Source of the DNA: Chrysomallon squamiferum
Taxonomy: Eukaryota; Mollusca; Gastropoda; Neomphalida; Peltospiridae
Assembly: GCA_012295275.1 (NCBI GenBank)
Contig: CM022665.1
Location: 8,135,976 to 8,199,975 of the forward strand
Length of the DNA: 64,000 nucleotides
Reading direction: 5' to 3'
Below, piece by piece: positions 1-11,414 of this stretch. The notes beneath the pieces are model-generated. The model saw nothing but the letters and a program-made list of their open reading frames with translations, had not been told where the DNA came from and searched no databases. The first letter of the stretch is position 1. Each line of letters begins with the position of its first letter. A program made the translations under genes and the position numbers.

Positions 1-460
1 TGTGTATTTTCACTTAATTATTGGTATATTTTACAAGTAATTAAAAAAAAACATTCTGAAAACTTAAGTTGACCTATATGTAATGCTTGCATATTTTACA
101 TTTTTGCTGGTTACTTCCCTTGAATATGATTTTGATTATTTATCAACAATAATTAAAAAACATTTGTGTTTTATGGAAAATGTTTGCCTGAATGCATCCT
201 GAGCAGTATCTATCATACTTGTTCCTAAACAAGGACTGATTCCAGTTGTAAAAAGTAAGACAATGTACATACACACAAGGTGTCAAAAGAAACATTTAAA
301 CATGGATGTATGTAATGGATTTGTATTAGATTTATCTTTAACTTAAACTTGGTAGTAATATTTAGAAAATATGAAATTTTATTTTTAAAATTTTTAAGGT
401 TAAGCTTTGATTCATTATTATTTATATATTAAGTAGTCGAGGTTAGACTGAATTTTTCAG

Positions 461-1320
461 GTTTTCCAATTCCTGAGTTCCAAATGTGAAAGATCACACA
501 ACATGAAGCGCAACCCTCGTAAAATTAACTGGACGGTATTGTATCGACGTAAGTATAAGAAAGGACAGACAGAAGAGGTCGTCAAAAAGAGAACACGTCG
601 TACTACAAAGTTTCATCGTGCTATCACTGGTGCCACTCTGACAGACATTATGGCAAAACGAAATCAGAAACCAGAAATAAGAAAAGCACAGAGAGAACAA
701 GCCATCAGGTATGACATCATTGAAAAGACAGCCAGAAATCTTTTTTCTTTTTCGCATCTCGGCAAAAGCATGTACACACAAACACATACCAAGTATTGTG
801 GTGTTTAAAATTTATTTTTGTACCAAATTATAATTTTACACATTTAATTTTCAGACTTATTTTAAATAACTGTCTTTTTTTTTCTTCTTTTTTCTAATTT
901 TTAAAGGGCATACAAAGAAAAGCAGAAAGCAAAAGAGGCAGTAAAGAAAGCTACTAAGGTAAATATTAAAGACATTTTGCATTTAATGTTCTTTCAAATT
1001 GCTCATACATTTTGACACAACAGATTAAAAGTAGCTGGAGATGAGGCTTTTTCTTTTGATAAAGTTTAGATTTCATGCATTATGCAACACTGAACTATCA
1101 TTCAGATAATAAATCTGCAGAGATCCCATCCTGTTAGTCACTGAAATAATTTTTATCAGAAGCATTGGATGAAATAAAAAATATTAATGTTAAAACTAAC
1201 TTGTTTGTATAATGAAATGTTTTCTAATTTCAGCCCGCACCTGCAAAAGCTACTGCAGCTAAGATTAAACCTGCAAAAAATGTGCCTAAAGCACAGGGAC
1301 GTGTTGGTGGAAAGCGTTGA
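461..1320 (+). CDS. RPL24: Ribosomal protein L24 (eL24), 5'-partial, three exons
   Basis: Large-subunit ribosomal protein eL24. Exons are 461-708, 907-958 and 1234-1320 (TGA), all with GT-AG borders and matching phases (0 in, then 2, then 0). The translation opens [10 protein letters not shown] and continues [16 protein letters not shown] and [20 protein letters not shown], the eL24 hallmark block. It ends in a lysine/alanine-rich tail closing RVGGKR, as in animal eL24. The 129 codons here cover all but about the first 27 residues (the zinc-binding TRASH-like N-terminus), which must lie on an exon left of the window. The internal ATG at 503 is not the true start, because the frame stays open to the acceptor at 459-460 and matches the family upstream of it. 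Expected to be constitutive and cytosolic. Confidence 0.96.
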
Positions 1321-1347
1321 AAACTTTCTGATCTAATTAACTATAAA

Positions 1348-1353
1348 AATAAA
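1348..1353 (+). terminator. Polyadenylation signal of RPL24
   Basis: AATAAA lies 28 bp after the stop codon of the L24 gene, in an A-rich stretch. This short spacing is typical of ribosomal protein 3' UTRs. Confidence 0.6.
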
Positions 1354-2062
1354 AAAAAATTACAAAACCTAAGAATTGATGTTGTTTGTCAGTATACTTA
1401 CCGTACAATCGGTTACAACCTTTTTAAGTTGCAGAGTAAGTCACACGCACAGCTACTGAACTGCTAATGAAAGTATTGTTGCTTTATAAGCATAGCAAAA
1501 TTATAGGAACTGATGCAGCTAATCAGATGTTCATTTCATAGTTGATGCACAATTTAAACGAAGGAAAGCTGCAACTGTATGATGGCATTAATCTTCAAAA
1601 AGGAGAGGTTATGATGGTTAGGCCTGAAGAGCTAATCATGTAAAATAACTGGATGGAAATGTACTGATGGAAGTAAGCCTAATTCAGTATTGTTGACCCT
1701 TGATTTTATGGACCCATTTTCCAGATTTCTGGAAATCCAAAAAGAACAAATTTTGAACGCTGCTATTTCCCACTTGAAACCTGACCTCTTTGTACTATTA
1801 AGTAGTTCTGAGTGCCAGCATTCAGTATGGTAACCATTTCACAACTCACTTGCCAACAAAGTAGGCGTTAAAGTTGCACCCATAACTATCCTAACCTAAT
1901 GAACGCCACCCAACCTTGCATACATTTCTGTTGTATGACATTGTTTTTATGTCTATATAATCATTGTTCTTATTTTATTACTGTTTTATATAGCTATTAT
2001 GAGGAGAGGGGGCCAGACAGTTATGCAGTGTTTTGGAGGAGGGGAATATATGAAATGTACTA

Positions 2063-2098
<36 letters not shown>

Positions 2099-2399
2099 GA
2101 CATGGACACACACACACAGAGCAGTATCTTAATTCTATATTCAATACTGAGCACTAAAAAGGATGCTAGGAAGCAAGGCTGCTTTGTCTGCAGGTTTAAA
2201 GAAAAAATCTTAATGTAATAACTGTCCAAGTGTTTGGGCCGGACAAAAAACTTGCGGGCCAAAGTTCGCTGACACCTGGTTTAAACAGTAGTTGGAACTC
2301 CCAGTGGGGGTTGCTAATTTCTCAGCATATAATATACTTAGAAGTCATTTATTGATTTAGTAAAGGAGCTAGTTTATGTGACTGTAGGTCACTAAGTGG
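1354..2399. other. Intergenic stretch, no gene seen
   Basis: No coding exon is recognisable. It contains a TG/TA microsatellite (2063-2098). At 2237-2285 there is a GGCC-rich stretch whose reverse complement starts CAGGTGTCAGCGAAC and then carries GGCCCGC. This resembles the terminal repeat of hAT-family elements (CAGGGGTCGGCAA type), so it may be one end of an old hAT copy. I could not find the partner end. Confidence 0.4.
2063..2098. repeat. TG/TA dinucleotide microsatellite
   Basis: A (TG)n run passes directly into a (TA)n run. Short CA-rich tracts on the right partly mirror it. Confidence 0.9.
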
Positions 2400-3265
2400 G
2401 GGGTACAGAAAAAAAATGGCACCTTATTTATTTTTTTCTGGATAGCTGATTTAAAGAAACTTGAAAGTACTTTTGAATATTCAGTTTATTGTTACATACA
2501 TGTACATTAATATACAGCATCACTCAGCCACTTGGTTTTGCTTAACAAAGTACAGTATTATATCAAGAGTTTAATATTACAAATATACACATACGCATAT
2601 AAATCCATATACACATACATACATACATACATACATATACATACACATACACAAAACATATATATACACACATTCATACATATGTATACTTAAATGCATA
2701 AATGCACTAGTACGTTCACACATAGATGTTCATACAAATGTATCTAATTTAAATTTCCATATACCAGTTAAAATATCCTCCAGAATGATACCATTCAGTC
2801 AGTTCAAGCATAACATACATATATGTGTGTGTGTATGTACCTTATGCTGTTTGAATTGACAGAATGTCATTCTAGAGGATTTTTTAACTATGGTTATGCA
2901 TATTTACATTAGGTACATCTGCATGAATGTGTCTATGTATGAACGTAGTCATTCATCTATGTATATGGGAAAGCATACATATATCATATGTATGTGAGTG
3001 TGTGTGTGTATATATATATTTATTTCATATATGTGTGTGTGTGTCTGCACGTATGTATGTATATATTTGTATGTGTAATATTAAACTGATATAATACTGT
3101 ACTTTGTGGATGACTGATGCTATATATTAATATACATGTATGTAACAATACTGCATGAATAAACTGTATTTTCAAAAATACTTTTAATTTATTTTTATTT
3201 TTATTTTTTTTAAGCAGTTATACAGAAAACATAAATAAGGTGCCATTTTCTTCTGACTCCAGTAC
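2400..3265. repeat. Long imperfect inverted repeat (~0.86 kb palindrome)
   Basis: The two halves are reverse complements with frequent mismatches, centred near 2820-2835. Matching pairs include ATGGCACCTTATTTAT at ~2415 against its complement near 3240; GTTACATACATGTA at ~2490 against ~3140; AAAGTACAGTATTATATCA at ~2547 against ~3090; and the TCCTC-AGAATGA block at ~2775 against ~2870. The middle is rich in TATG/CATA repeats. Transcribed, it would form a long hairpin. It looks like an old fold-back element or an inverted duplication of one repeat. Clear target-site duplications were not found. Confidence 0.8.
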
Positions 3266-3343
3266 TAACATTATTCATCAGAATCTCTTCGAAACAAATA
3301 TGGGCAAAATATTTAGTAAAATCTTTATTAACACAGCGTAAAC

Positions 3344-3577
3344 CAGTGTCTCAAAGTGGCGAGTACGCACCACGTCGGGGTTACCTGATAGTGATGTATT
3401 AAAAATATTTTTCTGAACCCATTGAGAGAAAAAAAAAAAAAGTCTTTACGTAAATACTTTTTTTTTTAAGTATTTTATTTTTACTTCTAAATTTAGTTTA
3501 ATTTTATGTCAAAGCGATCAACAAAATCTTTGAGAGGTTTTGATTGGACATGGTCCCAAAAAGCTTGGAAACGACTG
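3344..3577. mobile_element. hAT-like MITE remnant
   Basis: The left end reads CAGTGTCTCAAAGTGG. The right end, reverse complemented, reads CAGTCGTTTCCAAGC. Both follow the hAT terminal pattern CAGTGGTTCTCAAA. The flanking 8-mers GCGTAAAC (3336-3343) and GCGTAGAT (3578-3585) agree at six of eight positions, as expected for an aged 8-bp hAT target duplication. The 234-bp interior has no reading frame, so it would be non-autonomous. Confidence 0.5.
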
Positions 3578-3585
3578 GCGTAGAT

Positions 3586-5036
3586 CAAAACCGCATAATA
3601 CCAGTTCATAACGAAAATTCAGTTCACGCTGAAGAGTAAACCGTGCCCAGTCGGTGAACTTCGTGCAAATTGCAAGATTGAGAAATAGGTTGAAGAAACA
3701 AACTGGGGAGAATCTGAAATAGCAGAATGAAATTTGGTACGTAAACTATTTCAAAACAAATTACTGGTATATATTTTATTACGATTTTGTTGTTTAACTT
3801 AAACTTTAAGTTATATAATATGAACTGATAATTGTATTCAAATAAATAAAAAAATAATTAATCACTTAAGCATTGTTTTCGATAGAATTATATACAATTA
3901 GAAGCAAATAAACGCCAAAATGAAATTTATTATTATTATTTATTTATTTATTTATTTATTAACCGTTAGCGTTTACTTAACAGTCGAAAACAATACTTTT
4001 ATACAAGGCATACACACACACAAAATAAATAAATAAATAAAAGTTACTGAAAAGTACCAATCATTCTGCCTGCCTTCATTAATTTTTTTAATCTTTTTTA
4101 TGTTTTTTTTTTTTTTTTTTAAATTATTATTATTCCTAAATTTTTTACTTTCACGATGTTTACGGTTGTGCATGGCGTGGAGGTAAATGGATGTCATATG
4201 TATAATTATAATTCATTGCACAATCTGACAATACATTTCAATGTTATTCAAATTCACTGACTGGCTTTTCAAACAAATTTTAAAAATAAAATCCCCCAAT
4301 CCTCATCCAGTTAGATTGATAAACAGTCCACATTTTATTTATAATCCTAATTAAAGTACTTCCATAACTTCATAAATAAAAATGTTACATAACTCTATAA
4401 ATACCCATTATTCATTCTTTCCTCATGATCTGTATTTGAAAACAACATGCAACAAACAATATCATATTGTTTCCCTGATCTGAACAGCTTCAAAACAAAG
4501 GTGCTAGCTTATCAAATAGATAAAGTAAAGGATCTATAACTTTGTATTCTCAAAGACAGTTGGGAAGACACTGTATATTTTGGTGACAGTATGAATTCAT
4601 TATAGTTGTACACTGATGTTGGTGGTGTAAAGAGATTTAACTATAAATTAAAAATTTCATTCATTTTGATAATCGACAGAGCAAGGCCAAACCTTTGGCC
4701 ATTTAGTTAAACATAATCACACTTTAATTATTAATATTACATGTATACATGTATTGTTAAAGTATTAAGAAAATATATTTAAAAAAAAAAGAAAAAAGGA
4801 GCAATTGCATTTTGTGTTGACTAATAGTTTGAAAATTTTCATTTTGATTATTATTAGGTGCAATACATTTAGTGGAATGAGTTCAAGAATATGATTTTAA
4901 GTTTTTTAGTTAGATACGAATGAGAAAGATAAAAATCAGGAACATTAACTGGACATTTATTTTATGGTCAATGTTAATACTTTAAAAATTATTCCTTTTT
5001 AAATTTATTTATTTATTTTATTTTACTCTTTTACAG
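3586..5036. other. Intergenic / 5' UTR intron region, no coding signal
   Basis: AT-rich DNA with a TTA/TTTA microsatellite (3928-3962), a poly-T run near 4107 and no supported exon. Its right part is probably the 5'-UTR intron of the gene starting at 5056, because a good pyrimidine tract and acceptor end at 5036. The upstream UTR exon and promoter were not located. Confidence 0.4.
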
Positions 5037-5055
5037 AATAATTAGCTGAATAAAA

Positions 5056-7386
5056 ATGAATGCCTTTTCTACTGATGATGATACTGAAGAATTAAAGAAA
5101 AATATCCACTCTGTACATTTAAAAATTGACAGCAATGACCATGAAATACAGACTGAGTTCAACAACAGCATGATAAAAAAACTTAGTGAACCAACAGTTG
5201 ACAAGAATGTGTCAGAGAGCAGTGAAAGCAATATACAAAGTGTAAAGGAAGTTATTACTCATGATGCTGATGAAGAAAATAATTTGGTGGATGCAAGCAC
5301 AAATTACACAGAACCAGTATTCAAAGATGAAAATGTTAACGAAACATCAAGTCAGAAAGATATTGAAAAAGATATTTTAACATTTACACCTATAAAATAT
5401 TCACTGTCACCTGTTATCACGAGCATGCACAAACGTGATATTCCATTTCATAAATTACACAGCACACCAATTCCTTGTCATTCCAGTTCACTGTTTCAAA
5501 GAAAAACACATCATTCACAAGATAAACCCCATACATTGTCTGTTACAGAAATAAGTGATATTTCTGATACTGAAAATCCATTGGAAAAAACTTTTGAAGA
5601 GCTTTTGGAAGAAGTGACCCTTCTTTGTGAAGAACACACAGCACAAAATGGAGAAATGGGAAACATGTTCCATCATGATACTGAGTCAATTGCTGATGAG
5701 CAGATCAGTAAGATTAACTTGGAACAACTGTTCAGTTCTTCACCAGTATTAAAAGTGAAAGATAAAGCTATCCTTGAGGAAGGGGTACACTTACCTTTAT
5801 CACAAGTATCAGATCCTAATTATTTCAGTGATAATAGAAAAATGAAAACTTATTTATCGAAGAGCTCTAATTCAGGTCGGTTTAAGAATATTGATAAGAG
5901 TGTTCATGTTTATGACGAAACAGTGGTGGATGATTTGGAACTTGTCAGTGAGGACATTCTTGGACTGGATTCATTTGTTTCAAGTAGTGATGACGAGAAT
6001 GACTATTTTGAGAACACTGTGGTACATGCTGCTAAATCAGACAGTATTCTCAGACAGACTGGACAGAAAGTTTCAGACACCAGTTTCACTGTTCCACATG
6101 TTTCTCTGAATGATTCAAAAACCTCATTTACAGAATCTAAAACTTCATCTGTTGTTGAAAAGCCACAAACTGAATATGAAACTGAAATATCTGAGAATAA
6201 ATTAACCATTTCTGGAGAACAGTACAAAACACCTGCTGATAAACATTTGATTCCTGCTAGTGGGTCATTAAAATGTGCAAGTCAAACATCTTTTTCTGAA
6301 TCTTTGGGAAATATAGTCTCTGTGTTGCCTGACATTACAGACACTGAATCAGCAGTAACAGATAATAAAACTGAAGAGGCCAAAATGCAAACCATCCTCA
6401 AATCACCTGTACCTAAATCTATATTGAATGGTAGATCAGACTTGCATATCTTAAAAACAGTTACATCAGATAAGAGTACCACTGTGACACAACCACCTGA
6501 AAATCAAACAAAAGGAGAATCCACAAATATTCGGTGTACTCTTGCAGCAGAGGCACAAAATCTACTTCAAGAAACTGAGTTAACACTATTTGTTAAAAAA
6601 AAATGGAAGATATCAGCTATTCAAAGACCTGACATTAATCTGACAAAATGTATTCATCTTCATAAAACAAAAGGAAATATAAACAGAGGATTGTTAGAGG
6701 GTGATGATAAAATACCTCCACTAATTAGAACTGTTAACAATTACACTAGTTCCACCATGGACATACCTCATGTTAAGCGCCGACGTGTTGAAGGTATTCA
6801 AAAAGACGAAGTAGGACAAACAGCACAAAACCTGTTAATTAGCTTGAGAGAACAGTTACGTGAAACTGATGAAGAATGGAAACACAAACAAAATTTTCTG
6901 CGTATGGAAAACATTCGGCAGCTATCTGAGATGAGGTATAGACACTCAGTTATGACACGCTCACTACATGTGAAACAGCAGCAAGAACTTCAGTCCATGA
7001 AACAGCGTTTTATGTACAATCCTTTTTTGTTACAGTACAAATATATGAAGCTTTGCGAAGAGCATATGTATCAGAACTGTCATCTTCATAAAATGAAAAC
7101 AGAAGAAATGGAAAACATTTCTAAAGAATTATGTCACAAAACAAAAAATGAACATGACCACTATAAAAGTTTGTCTGATCAGATAAAGCACATGATTACA
7201 ACTTTTGAAAATGATGTTGCTAATGTAAACACCAAAGAAAGCTTGTATGTTGCTGTTAATTTATGGAAAGGACCATGCAAAACTAACAATCAAAAAAAAA
7301 GCTTGGTTAAAGTATGTCTTCCTGCTGAAACTGCTTCAAACATTATGAGAGAGGATGGTATATACGACTTGTTTTATTCTTACTAA
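5056..7386 (+). CDS. Uncharacterised 776-residue nuclear-type coiled-coil protein, single coding exon
   Basis: I do not recognise the family. A splice acceptor (TTTTACAG, ending at 5036) lies 19 bp before the ATG, so the coding part is one exon behind a spliced 5' UTR. Residues 1 to ~500 are rich in Ser, Thr, Asp and Glu, with repeated short acidic/Ser segments and few hydrophobics, so they are probably disordered. Thr-Pro/Ser-Pro sites (TFTPIKYSLSPV near residue 112) could be kinase targets. A basic patch KRRR at ~574-577 may be a nuclear signal. Residues ~590-720 are charged, helical and rich in Gln, Lys, Glu and Met, consistent with a coiled coil. The last ~60 residues look globular, with aromatic and hydrophobic residues. 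Codon use and length argue for a real gene. A chromatin or centrosome role would be a guess. Confidence 0.8.
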   Translation: MNAFSTDDDTEELKKNIHSVHLKIDSNDHEIQTEFNNSMIKKLSEPTVDKNVSESSESNIQSVKEVITHDADEENNLVDASTNYTEPVFKDENVNETSSQKDIEKDILTFTPIKYSLSPVITSMHKRDIPFHKLHSTPIPCHSSSLFQRKTHHSQDKPHTLSVTEISDISDTENPLEKTFEELLEEVTLLCEEHTAQNGEMGNMFHHDTESIADEQISKINLEQLFSSSPVLKVKDKAILEEGVHLPLSQVSDPNYFSDNRKMKTYLSKSSNSGRFKNIDKSVHVYDETVVDDLELVSEDILGLDSFVSSSDDENDYFENTVVHAAKSDSILRQTGQKVSDTSFTVPHVSLNDSKTSFTESKTSSVVEKPQTEYETEISENKLTISGEQYKTPADKHLIPASGSLKCASQTSFSESLGNIVSVLPDITDTESAVTDNKTEEAKMQTILKSPVPKSILNGRSDLHILKTVTSDKSTTVTQPPENQTKGESTNIRCTLAAEAQNLLQETELTLFVKKKWKISAIQRPDINLTKCIHLHKTKGNINRGLLEGDDKIPPLIRTVNNYTSSTMDIPHVKRRRVEGIQKDEVGQTAQNLLISLREQLRETDEEWKHKQNFLRMENIRQLSEMRYRHSVMTRSLHVKQQQELQSMKQRFMYNPFLLQYKYMKLCEEHMYQNCHLHKMKTEEMENISKELCHKTKNEHDHYKSLSDQIKHMITTFENDVANVNTKESLYVAVNLWKGPCKTNNQKKSLVKVCLPAETASNIMREDGIYDLFYSY

Positions 7387-7461
7387 AATGTTAAAACAAT
7401 AGTCATGGAATTACAAAATATAAAATGATTTTTACTTACTTTAGTTCATGAACATTAGTTT

Positions 7462-7467
7462 AATAAA
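7462..7467 (+). terminator. Candidate polyadenylation signal of the 776-residue gene
   Basis: AATAAA lies 75 bp after the stop at 7386 and is followed by an A-run. Other AATAAA-like sites occur further on (near 7869), so the 3' end is uncertain. Confidence 0.4.
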
Positions 7468-10092
7468 AAAAAATTGATAAACAGCCAAAATACTTTGTAA
7501 TTGTTTTATGTAAACTATACTAGATGTTATTGCCAAGTTAAGGGACTTCCTAATTATCAGAGAGAGATACCTAAGATGTTAGATCTGTCGCAGTAAGCAT
7601 TAAGCTACATGAAAAGGTGCATTTTTGTTTTGTAAAATTGGAATATTGGACTTCACAAAACTCATATCTTCACTTCCGTGAAGTTTAATGATTTCTTTAG
7701 TATCAAAATCAGATTTTTTTCAGCATGCAAATTTTCAATGGCATTCAGTCTGTAACTGCAGGGCAGAGTATTATAAGAATGCAATGGTGTAAGAGGGTTT
7801 CATTTGGTTGAAATATAAACTGATAATTTTATACCCATGTGCCAATATTTATGTGTTGTGATAAGAAAAAATAAAAATATTTTATAAATTATTCACTGTT
7901 TGTTAACTGTATAATTCAAAACATACAATTAAGTTCATAACAATTTTTAAAGACTATTGATAATTTATTTAAAATTTTATTTCTGTGGTTTTGTTGCAAT
8001 CTGTGAGTTCACTAATAATTTATTATTAATTTATTATTTATTTTTAGTACTTTTATTATATATATATTTTTTACCTGAAACTTGCAAAAAAAACAAACAA
8101 AAATAGAAAGTACATTTGTTTTAACAGTAAAATTTTGAAGCATCAGTTAAAACAATTAGTGTGCAAATTTTGATCTCGTCAAATAACCATATCATAATAA
8201 TATGCAATATCAAAAAAACCCAAGTTTGATACATTTTTTTTAAATAATGAATTTGAAATAAATATGCTAGATAGCAGCATGACATAAGGAAAACAAAACA
8301 TTCACCTTAAAATGCCAAATTTCTATATTATATTTTCATTCCAAAAATTTCAAAATACATGTCAAATTTAGTGGGAAGAGACTGTTAGCTAAAATGTATT
8401 CCTAAATTTTATTTAGATAAAGATGCTGATAATACTGCCTTTTTTCTATCCATGGTTAGGTTTCAGGTAGGACTATTCATTGTCAAAAGTAAACAGTAGC
8501 ATATTTTTAAACTAACATGTCAAGTAGTGTTCATGTGAGTTCTAACATTTATTTCTACACATTATTAATTAAAAAGACAGGTACCTCTGAACATTCAAAA
8601 CCAGAACACACATTTTTTTGTATCAAGAAACCATTATTCTCAGTACTATAACACATTAGAGATCATCTATTACTTTTCTGCTGATCTGTAGCCACCAGTC
8701 TAGGATTATTATTTTAAAAATGTTTCTATTACTAAAACATGTGGATAGTTTTTACATTTCTAAACTAAATACCCAGTGGTTTTTGAGATAATTACTGTGC
8801 ATGCAGAAATTGCCCAATCCTGTATATAATAATAATTTTACTGAAATTTTGTGAATGTAATGATGTTAATATTGCATTATTTTCTGTACCTGTAACTTTT
8901 AGTATTGTTCATAAAAACAATAAATGTTCTAATCCTTTGTGGTAACTATAACTGAACAGGTTTACCTCTGCTGAATAGTATCACCAAAATATTGCATAAA
9001 ATAGTGCTATAATCAAAAATACTTGAGATTCATTTATTAGCCTCCAGTGAAGCACATGTCTATAAAACTAGTTTGTTCCTTTAGTCTTATCATTAAAGGG
9101 GAAAAAAAATAATAATAAAAAAATTAAAATGGGGGGGAATTGAAAGAAAGAAAAATACAGTAATTTGGAAAACAAAGTAAAATTGTTTTTCCCTGGATTA
9201 GTTAAATATGTTGATGGCATATATTATTACATTTCTGGAAGAAAATCATTTCTTCACTTCCGAAAGCTCTCTAAAGAAAGGTCTGTGACCTGAACATTTT
9301 CATTAAAACAGTTTTAGGAACAGCTGACATAATCTTGATCCAAATCTGAACTACCAAAACTGGGCAAATCAGACGATATTGTGTAAACTGTGTTAAAGAT
9401 AAAAAACAAACAAAAACAACAACAATTATATCTTTTATTTCATACTGTTTGATCAAGCTAAAAATGAGCTAAAACGGAATTATAAGAATTTTCACATTTT
9501 CTTTCTGGGTTAGGTGTAAAGTGAATACCATTAATTCCAGCCCAAAAACAGCTTCCAAGGTTGTTGTTTGTTATTTTTTTCATTTTTATATATATATATT
9601 TTTTTCATTTTAATTTTGTGGTGGGGGCGGGAATTACATGGACTAATACAGATAAATACAATTTAAAATGAATATAATTAAGCATATAAAACAAATTCAA
9701 ACGTGATTTATAAGCTATTAATACAAATAAAATTACCAATATGATTTCCAGTTGCGTACCCAATCTAATATCCTGTCGTTAAAATAGTACACTATATCAT
9801 TCATAGTAAGTCTAAGCTGTTGTATAAATTCACTTTTTTCCACTCGTTTAATATTCCGTTTATAGATTGAGTACCAAAGACCATGCATAGCATGTAATTA
9901 CTGATTCCGGGAAGCTAAGGTATAAAAGATCGTTTATATGATAAACAGTGAATGGAGCATTGTTATCTGCTTTATTAATTATTAAAAGTGAATAATTATG
10001 TTAGAAATCAAACAATGACAATAAAATATGATGAAGTGTCTATAAACTTAATTTTTCGATTATTTGCCATTTATATTAATATTCTTGTATTA

Positions 10093-10130
<38 letters not shown>
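10093..10130. repeat. AAT trinucleotide microsatellite
   Basis: About twelve tandem AAT units, uninterrupted. Confidence 0.95.
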
Positions 10131-10131
<1 letters not shown>

Positions 10132-10473
10132 CTTAAATTAATTTCCACAGATCATCGCACAGTGCAATGTGGCGTTGACTTCACAAGAGGCAGCTTGCGG
10201 TTTCCAGTTTTAATATCAAATCTGGTCTTCATACTTTAATATCTGGCATGGATTATCGTCATTACATTCAGCATAACAACCTATAAAATGGCATACCATG
10301 ACTTTATATATCAGTTAATACACACTTTATATATAATTCTGAAAAAAAAATAGAAAAAAAATAAGGCTAGTCCGGTTTTAGTGTATACATCCGCTCGTCA
10401 TTTAATGACCGAATTCCATTCCTTCAGCTAGTTTGATAAACGAGAGTCCGCCCCTTACCGACATTTCAAGCAT

Positions 10474-10502
10474 ACACAAACCTAACAGTAGTAGGTTTGT
10501 GT
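10474..10502. repeat. Perfect short hairpin
   Basis: ACACAAACCTA and its exact complement TAGGTTTGTGT are separated by seven bases. The surrounding ~150 bp is less AT-rich than its neighbourhood. Function unknown. Confidence 0.6.
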
Positions 10503-11373
10503 CGACCATTTTAAAAATACGTTTTAATGTCACCTTTGCACCATTTATAACATTTTTAGTGCATTTTTAAATATTTCTTCTCTAATGGCTAAATAATAAG
10601 CATAACAGACATCAGCTCTAATAATAATATACATTACTTCGATTTTGATATTGTAAAATCAGTTGCACGTTTTTATTTATACTGAATAAAAAAAATGTTT
10701 TAATTTGCAGAACTCTAACTTGATAGAGAACATAAAAATACAATCAGCAAAAATTACAATATCTTGTACTGTGGAGTGAATAATAAAGCACACATTTATA
10801 GACGAAATAATGATGTAGTCTTGGAGACTGCGAACTCTAGTGTAGTGAATACTGACCGAATGCGGGAGTGAGAAAGGGTAATATGTGACAAGATGCTTAA
10901 CATACCATTATGTATCTCTATGTACATGCATGTACATATAACTATATAGATATGGTGATAAAATTGCATCTGCTATCATTTTAAATATGGTCAACCAGTT
11001 GATCGAATAAATGAGGATTCCAAGTTCTTTTATCCACCAAAGATAATGCCAAGTTTGTCTAGTATAAATGATTGATACTTCAAATATTTAAAATGAGCCA
11101 TAAACTATAGGTAAAGGAACAACGCAGGAAATGTATCTTTATTATATTATTTGGACTAACATTATTCAACGATACAGAAATGGCTATATAGATTTTTGCA
11201 AAAATATCTCGACATTCTTGTTGAAGTCTAAAATACTTCTATTTGCTCAAATATTAATTATGGCAATTCTTTGAGATAAATTTTAAAATTATCAACAGGT
11301 TTCATTTTATATAGTGATTACTTTGGTAAATGAAAACTGCTCACAATAGTAAAATATGAGAGAAAACTTTTTA

Positions 11374-11377
<4 letters not shown>

Positions 11378-11412
<35 letters not shown>
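11378..11412. repeat. TTA trinucleotide microsatellite
   Basis: About eleven tandem TTA units, uninterrupted. Confidence 0.95.

Positions 11413-11414
<2 letters not shown>

Noticed and set aside
503-808. 101-codon frame starting at 503 as a complete gene
   Set aside because: It is L24 exon 461-708 read through its donor; the family match extends upstream of the ATG and on into two further exons.
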